A stretch of DNA of 64,000 bases from Arenibacter algicola (GTDB lineage: Bacteria > Bacteroidota > Bacteroidia > Flavobacteriales > Flavobacteriaceae): contig NZ_JAHKPO010000014.1 in the NCBI RefSeq assembly GCF_018860365.1, positions 310,001 through 374,000 on the forward strand. Reading direction: 5' to 3'. Shown piece after piece: positions 9,306-18,444 of the stretch (the first letter of the stretch is position 1; each line of letters opens with the position of its first letter). The position numbers and the translations under genes were made by a program. The notes under the pieces were generated by a model. It was not told the origin of the DNA and made no database searches. It saw only the letters and a program-made list of their open reading frames with translations.

Positions 9306-9380
9306 CACTAAGTGAGATTTGAATGCCCCAACGCTTGCCTGCCCATTACTTTAAGGTAGGCTTGCCCTGAGGTAATCGAA
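9306..9380. repeat. REP-like intergenic repeat, copy A
   Basis: This 75-base element recurs at 58940-59014 with the same length and the same ends. Both begin CACTAAGTGAGATTTGAATG and end GGTAAT(C/T)GAA. A central hairpin pairs GCCTGCC (9337-9343) with GGTAGGC (9355-9361). The arms differ from the second copy but remain complementary, which suggests selection on the structure. It sits between hisH and hisB. Confidence 0.7.
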
Positions 9381-9382
9381 TT

Positions 9383-10561
9383 TTATAATACTCCTTTGGT
9401 ACTCGGTAGCACCATTTTTTCTACATCGCGTTTCACAGCCATCTTAATGGCTTTGGCAAATGCTTTGAAAATCGCCTCGATCTTATGGTGTTCGTTCTTG
9501 CCTTCGGCCTTGATATTAAGGTTGGCCTTAGCCCCATCTGTAAACGATTTAAAGAAATGATAAAACATTTCCGTAGGCATTTTGCCTATCATCTCCCTTT
9601 TAAATTCTGTTTCCCACACCAGCCAGTTTCGTCCACCGAAATCTATGGCTGCCTGTGCCAAACAGTCATCCATGGGCAAACAGAAACCATATCGCTCTAT
9701 GCCCAATTTATTGCCCAGGGCTTTATGGAAAACCTCTCCCAGCGCTATGGCAGTATCTTCAATAGTATGGTGTTCATCTACTTCCAGATCTCCCTTAACC
9801 TTGATTTCCAGATCCATTTGGCCATGACGCGCCAATTGATCCAACATATGATCAAAGAAGTCCAATCCGGTACTGATATCACTTTTGCCGGTACCGTCCA
9901 AATTGAGTTTTATAAAAATATCGGTTTCATTGGTTTTCCGCGTTATTTCTGATACCCGGTCTTTCAGTTTTAAAAATTCGTAAATTTTCTCCCAATCATT
10001 GCTTTCCAGGGCTATGAAATTATCCAATTCCTCCCTTTTAACGGATATTTCCCCAGTCCCCAAATTGGTATTGTCATTGATAAAGATTCCTTTGGCCCCT
10101 AAATTCTTGGCCAGTTCCACATCGGTCAAGCGATCCCCTATTACAAAGGAATTGGCTAGATCATAGGCTTCGGAAAAATACTCGGTAAGCAATCCGGTTC
10201 CCGGTTTTCGGGTATTGGCATTTTCGTGGGGAAATGTCCGATCCAGAAATACCTTATCAAAAACAACACCCTCATTTTCGAAGGATTTTAGTATAAAATT
10301 ATGTACCGGCCAAAAGGTATGCTCTGGAAAAATATCGGTTCCCAATCCATCCTGATTGGTAATCATCACCAATTCATAATCCAATTCCTTGGCTATTTTA
10401 CCCAAATAAGTAAAGGCTTTGGGGTAAAACACCATCTTTTCAAAGGAGTCTATCTGCTCATCTACTGTTTCTTTAATGATGGTTCCGTCCCTATCTATAA
10501 AGAGCACTTTTTTCGCCTTTTGCTTCCCTTGTGGGGAATTTGTATTTGTATCCGGACTCAT
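9383..10561 (-). CDS. hisB: Bifunctional histidinol-phosphatase / imidazoleglycerol-phosphate dehydratase
   Basis: HisB (392 residues) has an N-terminal HAD phosphatase (about 15-175) with the nucleophile motif FIDRDGT, the MITNQDGLG motif and a [12 protein letters not shown] motif. The C-terminal dehydratase (about 205-392) contains [35 protein letters not shown] and the C-terminal NEHHKIEA metal-binding motif. The phosphatase performs step eight and the dehydratase step six. Fusion of the two is known in enterobacteria and Bacteroidota. It follows hisC by five bases, so translation is probably coupled. Confidence 0.96.
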   Translation of the reverse strand: MSPDTNTNSPQGKQKAKKVLFIDRDGTIIKETVDEQIDSFEKMVFYPKAFTYLGKIAKELDYELVMITNQDGLGTDIFPEHTFWPVHNFILKSFENEGVVFDKVFLDRTFPHENANTRKPGTGLLTEYFSEAYDLANSFVIGDRLTDVELAKNLGAKGIFINDNTNLGTGEISVKREELDNFIALESNDWEKIYEFLKLKDRVSEITRKTNETDIFIKLNLDGTGKSDISTGLDFFDHMLDQLARHGQMDLEIKVKGDLEVDEHHTIEDTAIALGEVFHKALGNKLGIERYGFCLPMDDCLAQAAIDFGGRNWLVWETEFKREMIGKMPTEMFYHFFKSFTDGAKANLNIKAEGKNEHHKIEAIFKAFAKAIKMAVKRDVEKMVLPSTKGVL

Positions 10562-10565
10562 AGTA

Positions 10566-11624
10566 TTATATGGTTGTTATATTCTGCAATGCACTTATCA
10601 ATGTCTCATTTTCCTCCTTGGTCCCTACAGTGAACCGTAAGGTGTTTTCGCAAAGGGGCTGGGTTGTTCTGTTGCGGACAACAATACCTTTTTTTAGTAG
10701 TTGATTATATCTTTTGGTAGCATCATCCACTTTGGCCAACACAAAATTAGCGTCGGAAGGGTATATTTTTTCCACGAAATCTACTTGGCTTAATACATTA
10801 ACAAGAGCCTCCCGTTCCGTTAAAATATCCGAAACCTCCAAATTAACCGCATTTGTGTCCAAAACCCTTTCCAGTGCTCTTTGCTGGGTTAATTCATTTA
10901 CGTTGTACGGAGGTTTAATTTTATTCAATACTGAGATAATTTCTTCTGAAGCGTAACATGTTCCCAAGCGTATTCCGGCCATTCCATAGGCTTTGGACAA
11001 AGTTTGGGTAACTACCAGATTGGGATAGTTGGCCAATTCCGTAATCCAGCTCTTCTCACTTGAAAAGTCGATATAGGCCTCATCCACGACTACCAATCCA
11101 TTAAAATTGTCCAACAACTCCCTTACGCTGCTATTGGAAAAACTATTCCCTGTTGGATTGTTTGGGGAACACAGAAATAATAATTTACTTCTGTCGTCGG
11201 CTATACTAAGTATTTTGGGCACATTGGGTTCAAAATCCTGTGTCAAAAGAACCTCCCTATTCTCCACGTTGTTAATACCTGCAAGTACCTTGTACATGCC
11301 ATAGGTTGGAGGTAGGCTTATAATGTTGTCCTCTTTGGGTTCACAAAAGGCCCTAAAAATTAAATCCAGTACTTCATCGCTACCGTTGCCCAATAGAAGT
11401 TGTTGGGAAGAAACTCCTTTTCTTTCTGCCAATACCTCTTTTAAACGTCTTTGGTGCGGATCGGGATATCTATTTACCCCAGTTTCAAAAGGATTTTCAT
11501 TGGCATCCAAAAATACCATCTTGGAGCCGTCCGAAACATATTCGTCCCTTGCAGAGGAATAGGGGCTCAATCCCTTTACGTTTTCCCGTACTATATTGTT
11601 GATATTGAATATTTTCGTTTTCAT
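10566..11624 (-). CDS. hisC: Histidinol-phosphate aminotransferase
   Basis: HisC is a fold-type I PLP aminotransferase that makes histidinol phosphate. Visible motifs are LDANENPFE near the N-terminus, [30 protein letters not shown] and the Schiff-base Lys in [15 protein letters not shown] use the ATG at 11624 (MKTKIFNIN, 352 residues), because the extra seven residues available from an ATG at 11645 (MAKSTKR) are outside the family norm. Either start is possible. It lies between hisD and hisB. Confidence 0.93.
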   Translation of the reverse strand: MKTKIFNINNIVRENVKGLSPYSSARDEYVSDGSKMVFLDANENPFETGVNRYPDPHQRRLKEVLAERKGVSSQQLLLGNGSDEVLDLIFRAFCEPKEDNIISLPPTYGMYKVLAGINNVENREVLLTQDFEPNVPKILSIADDRSKLLFLCSPNNPTGNSFSNSSVRELLDNFNGLVVVDEAYIDFSSEKSWITELANYPNLVVTQTLSKAYGMAGIRLGTCYASEEIISVLNKIKPPYNVNELTQQRALERVLDTNAVNLEVSDILTEREALVNVLSQVDFVEKIYPSDANFVLAKVDDATKRYNQLLKKGIVVRNRTTQPLCENTLRFTVGTKEENETLISALQNITTI

Positions 11625-11692
11625 TCTTTTTGTGCTTTTCGCCATTTGGCACCACTTGTAAAAAGGTGATTTACCTCAATACATGGGTCCCC

Positions 11693-12976
11693 TTATTTTA
11701 AACTGTCCAATCTAAGCGTTACTGCATTTTTGTGAGCCTGTAACCCTTCGGCTTCGGCCATTAACTCAATGGTCTTGCCAATTTCCTGAATCCCTTTTTC
11801 AGATATTTTCTGAAAGGTCATGCTCTTCATAAAACTATCCAAGTTTACCCCGCTATACTGCTTGGCATATCCGTTGGTAGGTAGGGTGTGATTGGTTCCC
11901 GATGCGTAATCCCCCGCACTTTCCGGAGTGTAATTTCCAATAAAAACAGAACCGGCATTATAGGTTTGTCCTAAATAAAACTCCTCGTTTTGAACACATA
12001 AAATGTAATGTTCCGGCCCGTATTCATTTATTAGATCTACAGCTGTCTGTTGGTCTTCCACGAAGATCAACTTACTATTGGCGATGGCCTTTACGGCTAT
12101 TTCTTTTCTGGGCAGGTCCTTAATTTGCTTGGCAACCTCCGCTTCTACCGCATCTATTAGGGTTTTTGAAGTGGACACCAAAATGACCTGACTGTCCACA
12201 CCGTGTTCGGCCTGACTCAATAGATCGGAGGCCACAAATGCGGCATTGGCGGTATCATCGGCCATGACCAAAAGTTCACTGGGACCGGCTGGCATATCTA
12301 TGGCGATTCCGTATTTAGTGGCAATCTGTTTGGCAACGGTAACAAATTGGTTACCCGGTCCAAATATCTTGTATACAGGAGGAATGGTTTCCGTCCCAAA
12401 AGTCATGCTGGCAATGGCTTGGATGCCGCCCACCTTGAATATTTTGGTAACGCCACATAGGTTGGCAGCATATAAAATAGCTGGATGTACTTTTCCTTCC
12501 TTGTTGGGAGGGGTACATAGAATAATTTCTTTGCATCCGGCAATATTGGCAGGAATGGCCAACATTAAAATGGTAGAAAATAAAGGGGCAGTACCCCCTG
12601 GAATATATAAGCCTACCTTCTGAATGGGCCTTTTTTCTTGCCAGCACTGTACACCATCTGCAGTCTCTACTGTAATTCTTTCGGTTTTTTGTGCCTTGTG
12701 AAATTTTTCAATATTGTTTTTAGCTTGTTGAATAGCTAATTTTAAATCATTGGAAATCAATTTGTTGGATTCCTCTATCTCCATAGATGGTACCAAAGCG
12801 TCCTGTAAGACCACCCCGTCAAACTTTTTGGTGTAGCTACTTACCACGGCATCCCCACCGGCCTTTATTTCCCTGAAGACAGAATTGACAATATCCTCGA
12901 TGTCGGAGACAGATTGTGTAGGCCGTTTTAAAACGGTCTTCCATTGTGTTCTTTCCGGATTGTATATTTTGTTCAT
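11693..12976 (-). CDS. hisD: Histidinol dehydrogenase
   Basis: HisD (427 residues) oxidises histidinol to histidine in two NAD+-dependent steps, the end of the pathway. It shows the NAD/substrate motif GLYIPGGTAPLFST, KVGGIQAIASMTFGT, GPGNQFVTVAK, the zinc/catalytic segment DLLSQAEHGVDSQ and GPEHYI, plus GNYTPESAGDYASGTNHTLPT. The length is normal. It starts two bases after the end of the GNAT gene, inside the operon. Confidence 0.97.
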   Translation of the reverse strand: MNKIYNPERTQWKTVLKRPTQSVSDIEDIVNSVFREIKAGGDAVVSSYTKKFDGVVLQDALVPSMEIEESNKLISNDLKLAIQQAKNNIEKFHKAQKTERITVETADGVQCWQEKRPIQKVGLYIPGGTAPLFSTILMLAIPANIAGCKEIILCTPPNKEGKVHPAILYAANLCGVTKIFKVGGIQAIASMTFGTETIPPVYKIFGPGNQFVTVAKQIATKYGIAIDMPAGPSELLVMADDTANAAFVASDLLSQAEHGVDSQVILVSTSKTLIDAVEAEVAKQIKDLPRKEIAVKAIANSKLIFVEDQQTAVDLINEYGPEHYILCVQNEEFYLGQTYNAGSVFIGNYTPESAGDYASGTNHTLPTNGYAKQYSGVNLDSFMKSMTFQKISEKGIQEIGKTIELMAEAEGLQAHKNAVTLRLDSLK

Positions 12977-12978
12977 TA

Positions 12979-13410
12979 CTATAATACTTTTTGCATGTGG
13001 TAACCTATAGCCTTATAACCTTGTTTGTTCCAAAACCGAACACCTTTCTCATTATTTATATAGCAGTTGATCTCAGCGGTATTGCATCCAATTTCCAACG
13101 CATAATTTAAAACCTGATCCAACATTAATTTCCCGACTCCAGAACTTCTATATTCTGGCAATACAAATACATTGTCCGGTTCCAGATGTTTACCTACGTA
13201 TAACTTATTTAAAATCCATACCCCACAAATGCCGATCAATACTTCTTTATCATAAGCTCCCAAACATTGATATCCGTCCATGAGCATATCCTGCAATCTT
13301 TTTTTAAGGGTTTCTACAGGTACTTTATAGTTGTTGAGCATTTGTACCAAAGGCAAAATTTCATTCATATTCTCCTTTGGGATGAACCCTATTTGAAAAT
13401 CAGTAGCCAT
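12979..13410 (-). CDS. GNAT family N-acetyltransferase inside the his operon
   Basis: This 143-residue protein is a GCN5-related acetyltransferase. The acetyl-CoA-binding motif is visible as VLPEYRSSGVGKLMLDQVL, followed by FWNKQGYKAIG near the C-terminus. The ATG at 13410 (MATDFQIGF) is preferred over one at 13437, which would overlap the end of hisG by 20 bases. It is sandwiched between hisG and hisD with almost no spacing, so it must be co-transcribed and controlled by the his attenuator. Its substrate is unknown. It has no known role in the core pathway. Confidence 0.88.
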   Translation of the reverse strand: MATDFQIGFIPKENMNEILPLVQMLNNYKVPVETLKKRLQDMLMDGYQCLGAYDKEVLIGICGVWILNKLYVGKHLEPDNVFVLPEYRSSGVGKLMLDQVLNYALEIGCNTAEINCYINNEKGVRFWNKQGYKAIGYHMQKVL

Positions 13411-13417
13411 AGCACTA

Positions 13418-14275
13418 TTACAACACCATTTTTTCAATAGGGCAAACCAATATTCCTTCTGCTCCTGCTTTTTTTAGCTCTTGGATTACCTCCCAGAACT
13501 TATCCTTATTGATTACGGTATGTACGGAACTCCATCCTTCTTCTGCTAAAGGAAGTACGGTTGGACTCCTCATGCCCGGTAATAATGCGATAATATCGTT
13601 TAACTTTTCGTTTGGTGCGTTTAAAAGAACATACTTGGACTGTCTGGCACGTAATACGGATTGTATCCTGAACCTTAAGTCCTCCAACAAGACTGTCCGT
13701 TCTTGGGAAATTTGTGGAGAAACGGCCAGTACGGCTTCACTGGTCAACATTACCTCAACTTCCTTTAAATTGTTTTTAAACAGCGTACTACCACTGGAAA
13801 CAATATCGCAAATGGCATCTGCCAAACCAATATTTGGGGCAATTTCTACAGAACCGTTTATAATGTGAAGATCCGCTTTTACCCCTTTGCTATCCAAATA
13901 ATTCTTTACGGTATTGGGATAGGAAGTGGCAATCCTTTTACCTTCAAAATCGGTCACCGATTTGTACTTGACCGATTTTGGGACCGCCAGGGAGACTTTG
14001 CATTTGGAAAAACCAAGTTTCTCGGCGATGGAGATATCCTCACCTTTTTCTATGAGGACATTTTCGCCAATAATGGCGATATCTACGACCCCATCCCTAA
14101 GATATTGGGGAATATCCCCATTTCTAAGATAGAAAACCTCTAAAGGAAAATTTCTGGAAGAAGCCTTAAGTTGGTCTTTTCCATTGTCTATGGAAATACC
14201 ACAGTCCTTTAATATTTGAAGTGAGTCTTCGTTTAATCGGCCACTTTTTTGGATCGCAATTCTAATTTTTTTCAT
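13418..14275 (-). CDS. hisG: ATP phosphoribosyltransferase, long form
   Basis: HisG (285 residues) condenses ATP and PRPP in the first, feedback-controlled step of histidine synthesis. It starts MKKIRIAIQKSGRLNEDS, with the PRPP-binding segment DIVSSGSTLFKNNL and VDIAIIGENV. The length and the C-terminal domain (about 210-285, ending GAEGILVCPIEKMVL) mark the long form, which carries its own histidine-binding regulatory domain and does not need HisZ. It is the first structural gene of the operon, about 110 bases after the leader peptide. Confidence 0.97.
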   Translation of the reverse strand: MKKIRIAIQKSGRLNEDSLQILKDCGISIDNGKDQLKASSRNFPLEVFYLRNGDIPQYLRDGVVDIAIIGENVLIEKGEDISIAEKLGFSKCKVSLAVPKSVKYKSVTDFEGKRIATSYPNTVKNYLDSKGVKADLHIINGSVEIAPNIGLADAICDIVSSGSTLFKNNLKEVEVMLTSEAVLAVSPQISQERTVLLEDLRFRIQSVLRARQSKYVLLNAPNEKLNDIIALLPGMRSPTVLPLAEEGWSSVHTVINKDKFWEVIQELKKAGAEGILVCPIEKMVL

Positions 14276-14327
14276 TTTTGGTATTTTGTTTTTGGCCTGA
14301 ACATATCTAACAGGTTGTTAAATACAA

Positions 14328-14353
14328 AACCCGTTTGATTGCTCAAACGGGTT
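14328..14353 (-). terminator. his operon attenuator hairpin
   Basis: On the minus strand AACCCGTTTGA pairs perfectly with TCAAACGGGTT across a GCAA loop, followed by TTGTATTT. This is a Rho-independent terminator between the leader peptide and hisG. Its 5' arm (CGTTTGA, plus-strand 14343-14349) can instead pair over seven bases with TCAAGCG in the last codons of the leader (plus-strand 14390-14396), giving a simple antiterminator when ribosomes stall at the His codons. Confidence 0.85.
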
Positions 14354-14383
14354 AGAATATAGTTTAGATACAACAATACATTC

Positions 14384-14440
14384 CTAGCTCGCTTGATTGC
14401 AAGTGAAGAAATGATGATGATGTGTCCTGTTGTTTTTCAT
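14384..14440 (-). CDS. hisL: his leader peptide, four consecutive His codons
   Basis: An 18-codon reading frame gives MKNNRTHHHHFFTCNQAS followed by TAG. Four CAT codons in a row sit in the middle. It lies about 30 bases before the attenuator hairpin and 108 bases before hisG. When charged tRNA-His is scarce, a ribosome stalled here leaves the last codons free to pair with the terminator arm. When it runs to the stop it covers them and the terminator forms. It is too short for ordinary gene finders. This is an inferred attenuator, but the arrangement is classic. Confidence 0.85.
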   Translation of the reverse strand: MKNNRTHHHHFFTCNQAS

Positions 14441-14447
14441 GATAAGG

Positions 14448-14455
14448 CAAAATTA
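14448..14455 (-). promoter_or_regulatory. -7 promoter box for his operon
   Basis: TAATTTTG on the minus strand matches the Bacteroidota TAnnTTTG box. It ends only seven bases before the hisL ATG, so the transcript should start at or next to the leader peptide's start codon. The -33 position has only a run of T, 20 bases upstream. Confidence 0.5.
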
Positions 14456-14516
14456 AAACTATTTTTCAACCTTGGAAAATTTATACGGAACAATTTATTT
14501 TAAAATTGTTAAATTA

Positions 14517-15332
14517 TTATTGATTCCCTAGTATAATTGGCATTCCTGATTCTCCACTTCCAATAACGATTACCTTGGCATTGGTAGATTCCGATAATTT
14601 AATAGTCGCATCAATACCCTTGTCCTGTAATATTTTGTCGGTTAAGGAAGCACTTAATATGGTATTGGCATCTGCTTTACCCTGCGCCTCAATACGCACC
14701 TTTTCAGCTTCTTTTTGTGCGGTTACCAATCTAAATTCATACTCAAGGGATTCTTGTTCCTGTTTAAGTTTACGCTCAATGGCCTCCTTAATAGTAGCTG
14801 GCAGGGTTACGTCTCTAACCAAAATTTCATTGAGCTGAATGTATTGGCCGTCAACAATTTTCTGGGTTTCTTCAAAAATCTCCTGTTGAATGGCATCCCT
14901 TTTGCTGGAATAGAGCTGTTCCGGGGTATATCTTCCAACAACACTTCTCGCTGCTGATCTGATAGTCGGCAATAATACACGTTGTACATACTCAGTGCCT
15001 TTTTCTTGGTGCAATTTTCCTAAAAATTCTCTTTTTGGCTCAAACCAGGCCGAAGCTTCCAATTTAATTTCAAGACCGTTGGACGATAATACCTGCATTT
15101 TTTCCATAAGCTCTTGTTGCCTCACCTCATATATAAATACCTTGTTCCATGGCGCTACTATTTGGAATCCCTCTCCCAGTGGTGCCTCATCGGTGACCAC
15201 TCCTCCACCAAAAGTTTTGTATAGCACTCCGGCTTCCCCTGAACCAATGGTAACAGCCGATTTTGAAATTAATATTACAAGAACTATTAAGCCGAATATG
15301 GCCGGTAATGCAATTTTTGGTAATTTGTCCAT
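14517..15332 (-). CDS. Prohibitin-like SPFH/band-7 membrane protein
   Basis: This 271-residue protein has one N-terminal membrane anchor (about 6-24) and an SPFH/band-7 domain (about 28-200), with VGRYTPEQLYSSKRDAIQQEI and RDVTLPATIKEAIERKLKQEQE typical of prohibitins. A charged coiled coil runs from about 180 to 225. Prohibitin homologues form large ring assemblies at the membrane that hold proteases or organise lipids. The bacterial role is not settled. It lies just upstream of the his promoter and 12 bases downstream of the VWA gene, so those two may be co-transcribed. Confidence 0.88.
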   Translation of the reverse strand: MDKLPKIALPAIFGLIVLVILISKSAVTIGSGEAGVLYKTFGGGVVTDEAPLGEGFQIVAPWNKVFIYEVRQQELMEKMQVLSSNGLEIKLEASAWFEPKREFLGKLHQEKGTEYVQRVLLPTIRSAARSVVGRYTPEQLYSSKRDAIQQEIFEETQKIVDGQYIQLNEILVRDVTLPATIKEAIERKLKQEQESLEYEFRLVTAQKEAEKVRIEAQGKADANTILSASLTDKILQDKGIDATIKLSESTNAKVIVIGSGESGMPIILGNQ

Positions 15333-15344
15333 TTATTATATTTA

Positions 15345-17381
15345 TTAAGTTAATCCGTTATACTTCCTGATAAACCATTCCAGCGATAAGGCCGCAATGA
15401 TAAATCCTAAAAGAAATTTAAAATCGATTAAAGGTACGACAATTTGTTTGCTTTTTTGAACAGGGACAAACTTAGAATCGGTTTCCAATGCCATTACCAA
15501 AGAGTCCATTTGATCCGGAAAGTAAAGTTTTCCCGCTGTATTGTTTGCCAGACGATTCAGTTTACTGTAATTGCTGGAAGAGAATTGTTTTTCGGCATCA
15601 AAATCCAATATGGAATAGCTACCTGACCTACTTAGGTTCTCTTTGGTTACAGTAGCAACAAAATCATATTTTCCCGGGGGTAAGTTGCTTAGGTCTGCCT
15701 CATAGTAACCATCCTTTAATAACATTGGAACTTCTAATGAGGTATTGGTGGATTTATTCTCCACTTTTATGTTGATGGATGCATTGGAATCAAAAGCAAA
15801 AGCCTCATCAAAATAATTAGCCTTTATTTTTGTTTCACTACTGTTATTGTAAATGGAACTATAATCCAATACAAATCTATTTTTACCTTTGGAGGTAGAA
15901 AGGTAAAGGATCAGTTTTCCGAGAAATGCATCAAAACTCTTAAATGTTTGATCGTTCCGGTAATTTTGAACCCTCCATTTCCATATGTTTTCCCCTACCA
16001 ATATGGCATGTTTTGCCGTATCCTCTTCTGCAGTGGTCAATAAGGGTTGGTCCATATCCACCCCTTTGATGCGGACTTTTAGCAAGGGTTCTCCCCTGCC
16101 CAAAATATTCACCGGCCCTGCGTCCGATACAAGGGGCGGAAAACCTTCCAGGGAGAAATCCGAAATATCAAACTTTGAAAATGTGGCATTCTGGCTTGCA
16201 AATAATTCTTGCACTGGATAGCCTGTTTCTATAAGGAAGTTGTTTTGAATTTTGTTTACAAAATTAAGGTCGGTATACGTGCCCAATACGGTAAAAGAGT
16301 TGGAATTTCGCAATTGGATTTGTTTGTAAACCTTATCAAAAGAGGCATCGGGCTGATAGAGTATGTAAACGTCAACCTCCTGCAATTTGCTTAAATCGGT
16401 GTCAGGTCTATAAATGGAGACCAACCTTTGCTCGTTGCTCTCAATGGCTTTCTTAAGAGCGCCAATATCCGGGTGTTGGACAGTGGAAATGATGGCCACA
16501 TTTGTTTTTTCGTCCAATACTTCCAAGGCCAATAATTTTTCATTGTTCACCTTATTTTTTTCATTTGGCAATGGGGTTACGGCCACCTTAATATTTTTCA
16601 TCCCTACCGAATTGGCCTCTATCTGTGTGCTGACAATCTTAGTGTTGGAAACATTTGAAAACGAAACTTTTTCCTTGTATACCAATTTGTCATCCATAAA
16701 AACTTGTAACTCCGAAGAGACCTTTTCCTTGCCGTCATAAGAAATAAAAACTTCCAAGGGGAATTTATTCTTTAAAAAGGCATATCTATTGGCATTTATT
16801 TGGCTTATTGCTATATCTTCATATTTTGTGGTATCCCCCAAAACAACAGGATAAATAGGAAATTTTTGTCGCTTGCCATAAAATTCATAATCTTCTCCTA
16901 TGGTCTGATTGCCATCGGAAAATAGCACTACTGCGGTATTGGTACCAGTGAATATTTCGTTTAAACTAGCCAAGGCCTTGGAAATATTGGTGCTTTTTTC
17001 TGTGAGACTAAGGCTATCGGAATTGGATAAATCCGCTCCAAATCTGTAATTGAGTATGTTGAAATTTTCGGATAATGATCCCACATTATTCTTTAATGAA
17101 GAAAGGTCGGAGATTACTTGGGTCTTATCCTCTGACGTCATTGAGGAAGAATTGTCTGCAAGTAGCACCAAATTGGGCTTTTCCAGGCTGTATTCGTTCT
17201 TGGTAAATTTTGGATTTATAAAGAGTAAAATAGTTCCGAATATGGCCGAAAAACGCAAAAAGGAAAGGATTACCTGTAGTTTTCCCTTCCTTTTACTTTT
17301 GTAGTAATATTGAAACAGTACCAGTGCCAGTGCCACTATGGCCGCAAGCAATATTAAAAGTACTGTTTGTAATTGTATCAT
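15345..17381 (-). CDS. VWA-domain membrane protein
   Basis: This 678-residue protein has two N-terminal membrane helices (about 5-26 and 37-58), a large central region and one C-terminal helix (about 653-672, FLLGFIIAALSLEWFIRKY). Just after the second helix comes a VWA-like domain with LLADNSSSMTSEDK (D-N-S-S-S, a metal-site motif) and VVLFSDGNQTIGED. The later part looks like immunoglobulin-like strands (YEADLSNLPPGKYDFVATV). Most of the protein should face the periplasm. Similar proteins are widespread in Flavobacteriia and related to BatA-type aerotolerance proteins, but a precise role is not known. Confidence 0.8.
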   Translation of the reverse strand: MIQLQTVLLILLAAIVALALVLFQYYYKSKRKGKLQVILSFLRFSAIFGTILLFINPKFTKNEYSLEKPNLVLLADNSSSMTSEDKTQVISDLSSLKNNVGSLSENFNILNYRFGADLSNSDSLSLTEKSTNISKALASLNEIFTGTNTAVVLFSDGNQTIGEDYEFYGKRQKFPIYPVVLGDTTKYEDIAISQINANRYAFLKNKFPLEVFISYDGKEKVSSELQVFMDDKLVYKEKVSFSNVSNTKIVSTQIEANSVGMKNIKVAVTPLPNEKNKVNNEKLLALEVLDEKTNVAIISTVQHPDIGALKKAIESNEQRLVSIYRPDTDLSKLQEVDVYILYQPDASFDKVYKQIQLRNSNSFTVLGTYTDLNFVNKIQNNFLIETGYPVQELFASQNATFSKFDISDFSLEGFPPLVSDAGPVNILGRGEPLLKVRIKGVDMDQPLLTTAEEDTAKHAILVGENIWKWRVQNYRNDQTFKSFDAFLGKLILYLSTSKGKNRFVLDYSSIYNNSSETKIKANYFDEAFAFDSNASINIKVENKSTNTSLEVPMLLKDGYYEADLSNLPPGKYDFVATVTKENLSRSGSYSILDFDAEKQFSSSNYSKLNRLANNTAGKLYFPDQMDSLVMALETDSKFVPVQKSKQIVVPLIDFKFLLGFIIAALSLEWFIRKYNGLT

Positions 17382-17507
17382 TTATGGTCGTTGGAATTAT
17401 TGCTGTGTGCTGGATACTTGATGAGCTTGGTCAGCACGGCGACAAGCCGTAACCGGGAAAAAGTATTTCTACAGCTAGTTCAAGGCCTGTCAGGTTGAAA
17501 ATTAAAC

Positions 17508-18257
17508 CTAGGTGAGCATTCCTCCATCCACATTTATAACTTGTCCTGTAATATAAGCCGAGAGGTCCGAAGCTAAAAACAGACAGGCATTGGCAACATC
17601 TTCTGGTTGGCCTCCTCTTTTTAACGGAATACCATCGCGCCATCCCTGCACAACCTTGGCATCCAACTTATCTGTCATTTCTGTTTCAATGAAGCCTGGT
17701 GCAATAGCGTTACATCTTATGTTCCTGGAACCAAGTTCCAGGGCAATGGATTTGGTAAATCCGATCATTCCGGCTTTGGAAGCCGCATAATTTGCCTGGC
17801 CCGCGTTACCCTTCACCCCTACTACACTACTCATATTTATTATTGAGCCTTTTCTTTGTTTTAGCATGGTTCGCTGTACGGCCTTTGTCATATTAAAAAC
17901 CGATTTTAAATTTATTTCTATAACAGAATCGAAATCATCTTCACCCATCCTCATCAATAGATTGTCCTTAGTAATACCGGCATTGTTGATCAGAATATCG
18001 ATTACACCCCCAAAATCTTCCAATACTTGTGATACCAATTTTTCTGAATCCGCAAAACTGGCGGCATTGCTCTTATATGCCTTGGCTTTTACACCATAGG
18101 CACTCAACTCTTTTTCCAAGGCCAAAGCCGGGGCTTCACTGGAACTATATGTAAAGGCAACATTGGCACCGTGCTTAGCAAAAACTTGCGCTATTCCAGT
18201 TCCAATTCCCCTGCTTGCTCCGGTGATTATTGCATTTTTTCCTTCTAGTAACTTCAT
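17508..18257 (-). CDS. fabG: 3-oxoacyl-[acyl-carrier-protein] reductase
   Basis: FabG (249 residues) is the NADPH-dependent short-chain reductase that reduces 3-ketoacyl-ACP in fatty acid elongation. Motifs are the cofactor loop TGASRGIGTGIA, INNAGITKDNLLMRM, and the catalytic Ser-Tyr-Lys in NMSSVVGVKGNAGQANYAASKAG. The C-terminus ends with GQVINVDGGM, typical of this enzyme. It has its own putative promoter (18284-18291). Placement next to the lipid A cluster fits a supply role, although the gap and promoter suggest separate control. Confidence 0.95.
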   Translation of the reverse strand: MKLLEGKNAIITGASRGIGTGIAQVFAKHGANVAFTYSSSEAPALALEKELSAYGVKAKAYKSNAASFADSEKLVSQVLEDFGGVIDILINNAGITKDNLLMRMGEDDFDSVIEINLKSVFNMTKAVQRTMLKQRKGSIINMSSVVGVKGNAGQANYAASKAGMIGFTKSIALELGSRNIRCNAIAPGFIETEMTDKLDAKVVQGWRDGIPLKRGGQPEDVANACLFLASDLSAYITGQVINVDGGMLT

Positions 18258-18283
18258 CTGTCTTTAGTTTCTTAGTTGATAAT

Positions 18284-18291
18284 CAAATATA
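18284..18291 (-). promoter_or_regulatory. -7 promoter box for fabG
   Basis: TATATTTG on the minus strand matches TAnnTTTG, 26 bases before the fabG ATG. No clear -33 TTG is visible at the expected distance. Confidence 0.4.
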
Positions 18292-18444
18292 AGTTATGTT
18301 TTAGCTGTTTTAAAATTTTTACCCTAAATGCTGATATAAAATTTTTACGCCCTGGTAATTCCAGACAAAAAAAATCCCGCTTATCCTGAAAAATTCCGAG
18401 CTAATCGGCACAGTATAAACGGAATTAAATTTATTGAATGGGGG

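Noticed and set aside
8679-9308. Longer hisH reading from GTG at 9308
   Set aside because: The extra eleven residues run into the intergenic repeat, and the ATG at 9275 gives the standard HisH start.
9485-9952. 155-codon open frame antisense to hisB
   Set aside because: It is fully inside hisB on the other strand and has no domain or ribosome-binding signal. The hisB frame has clear motifs.
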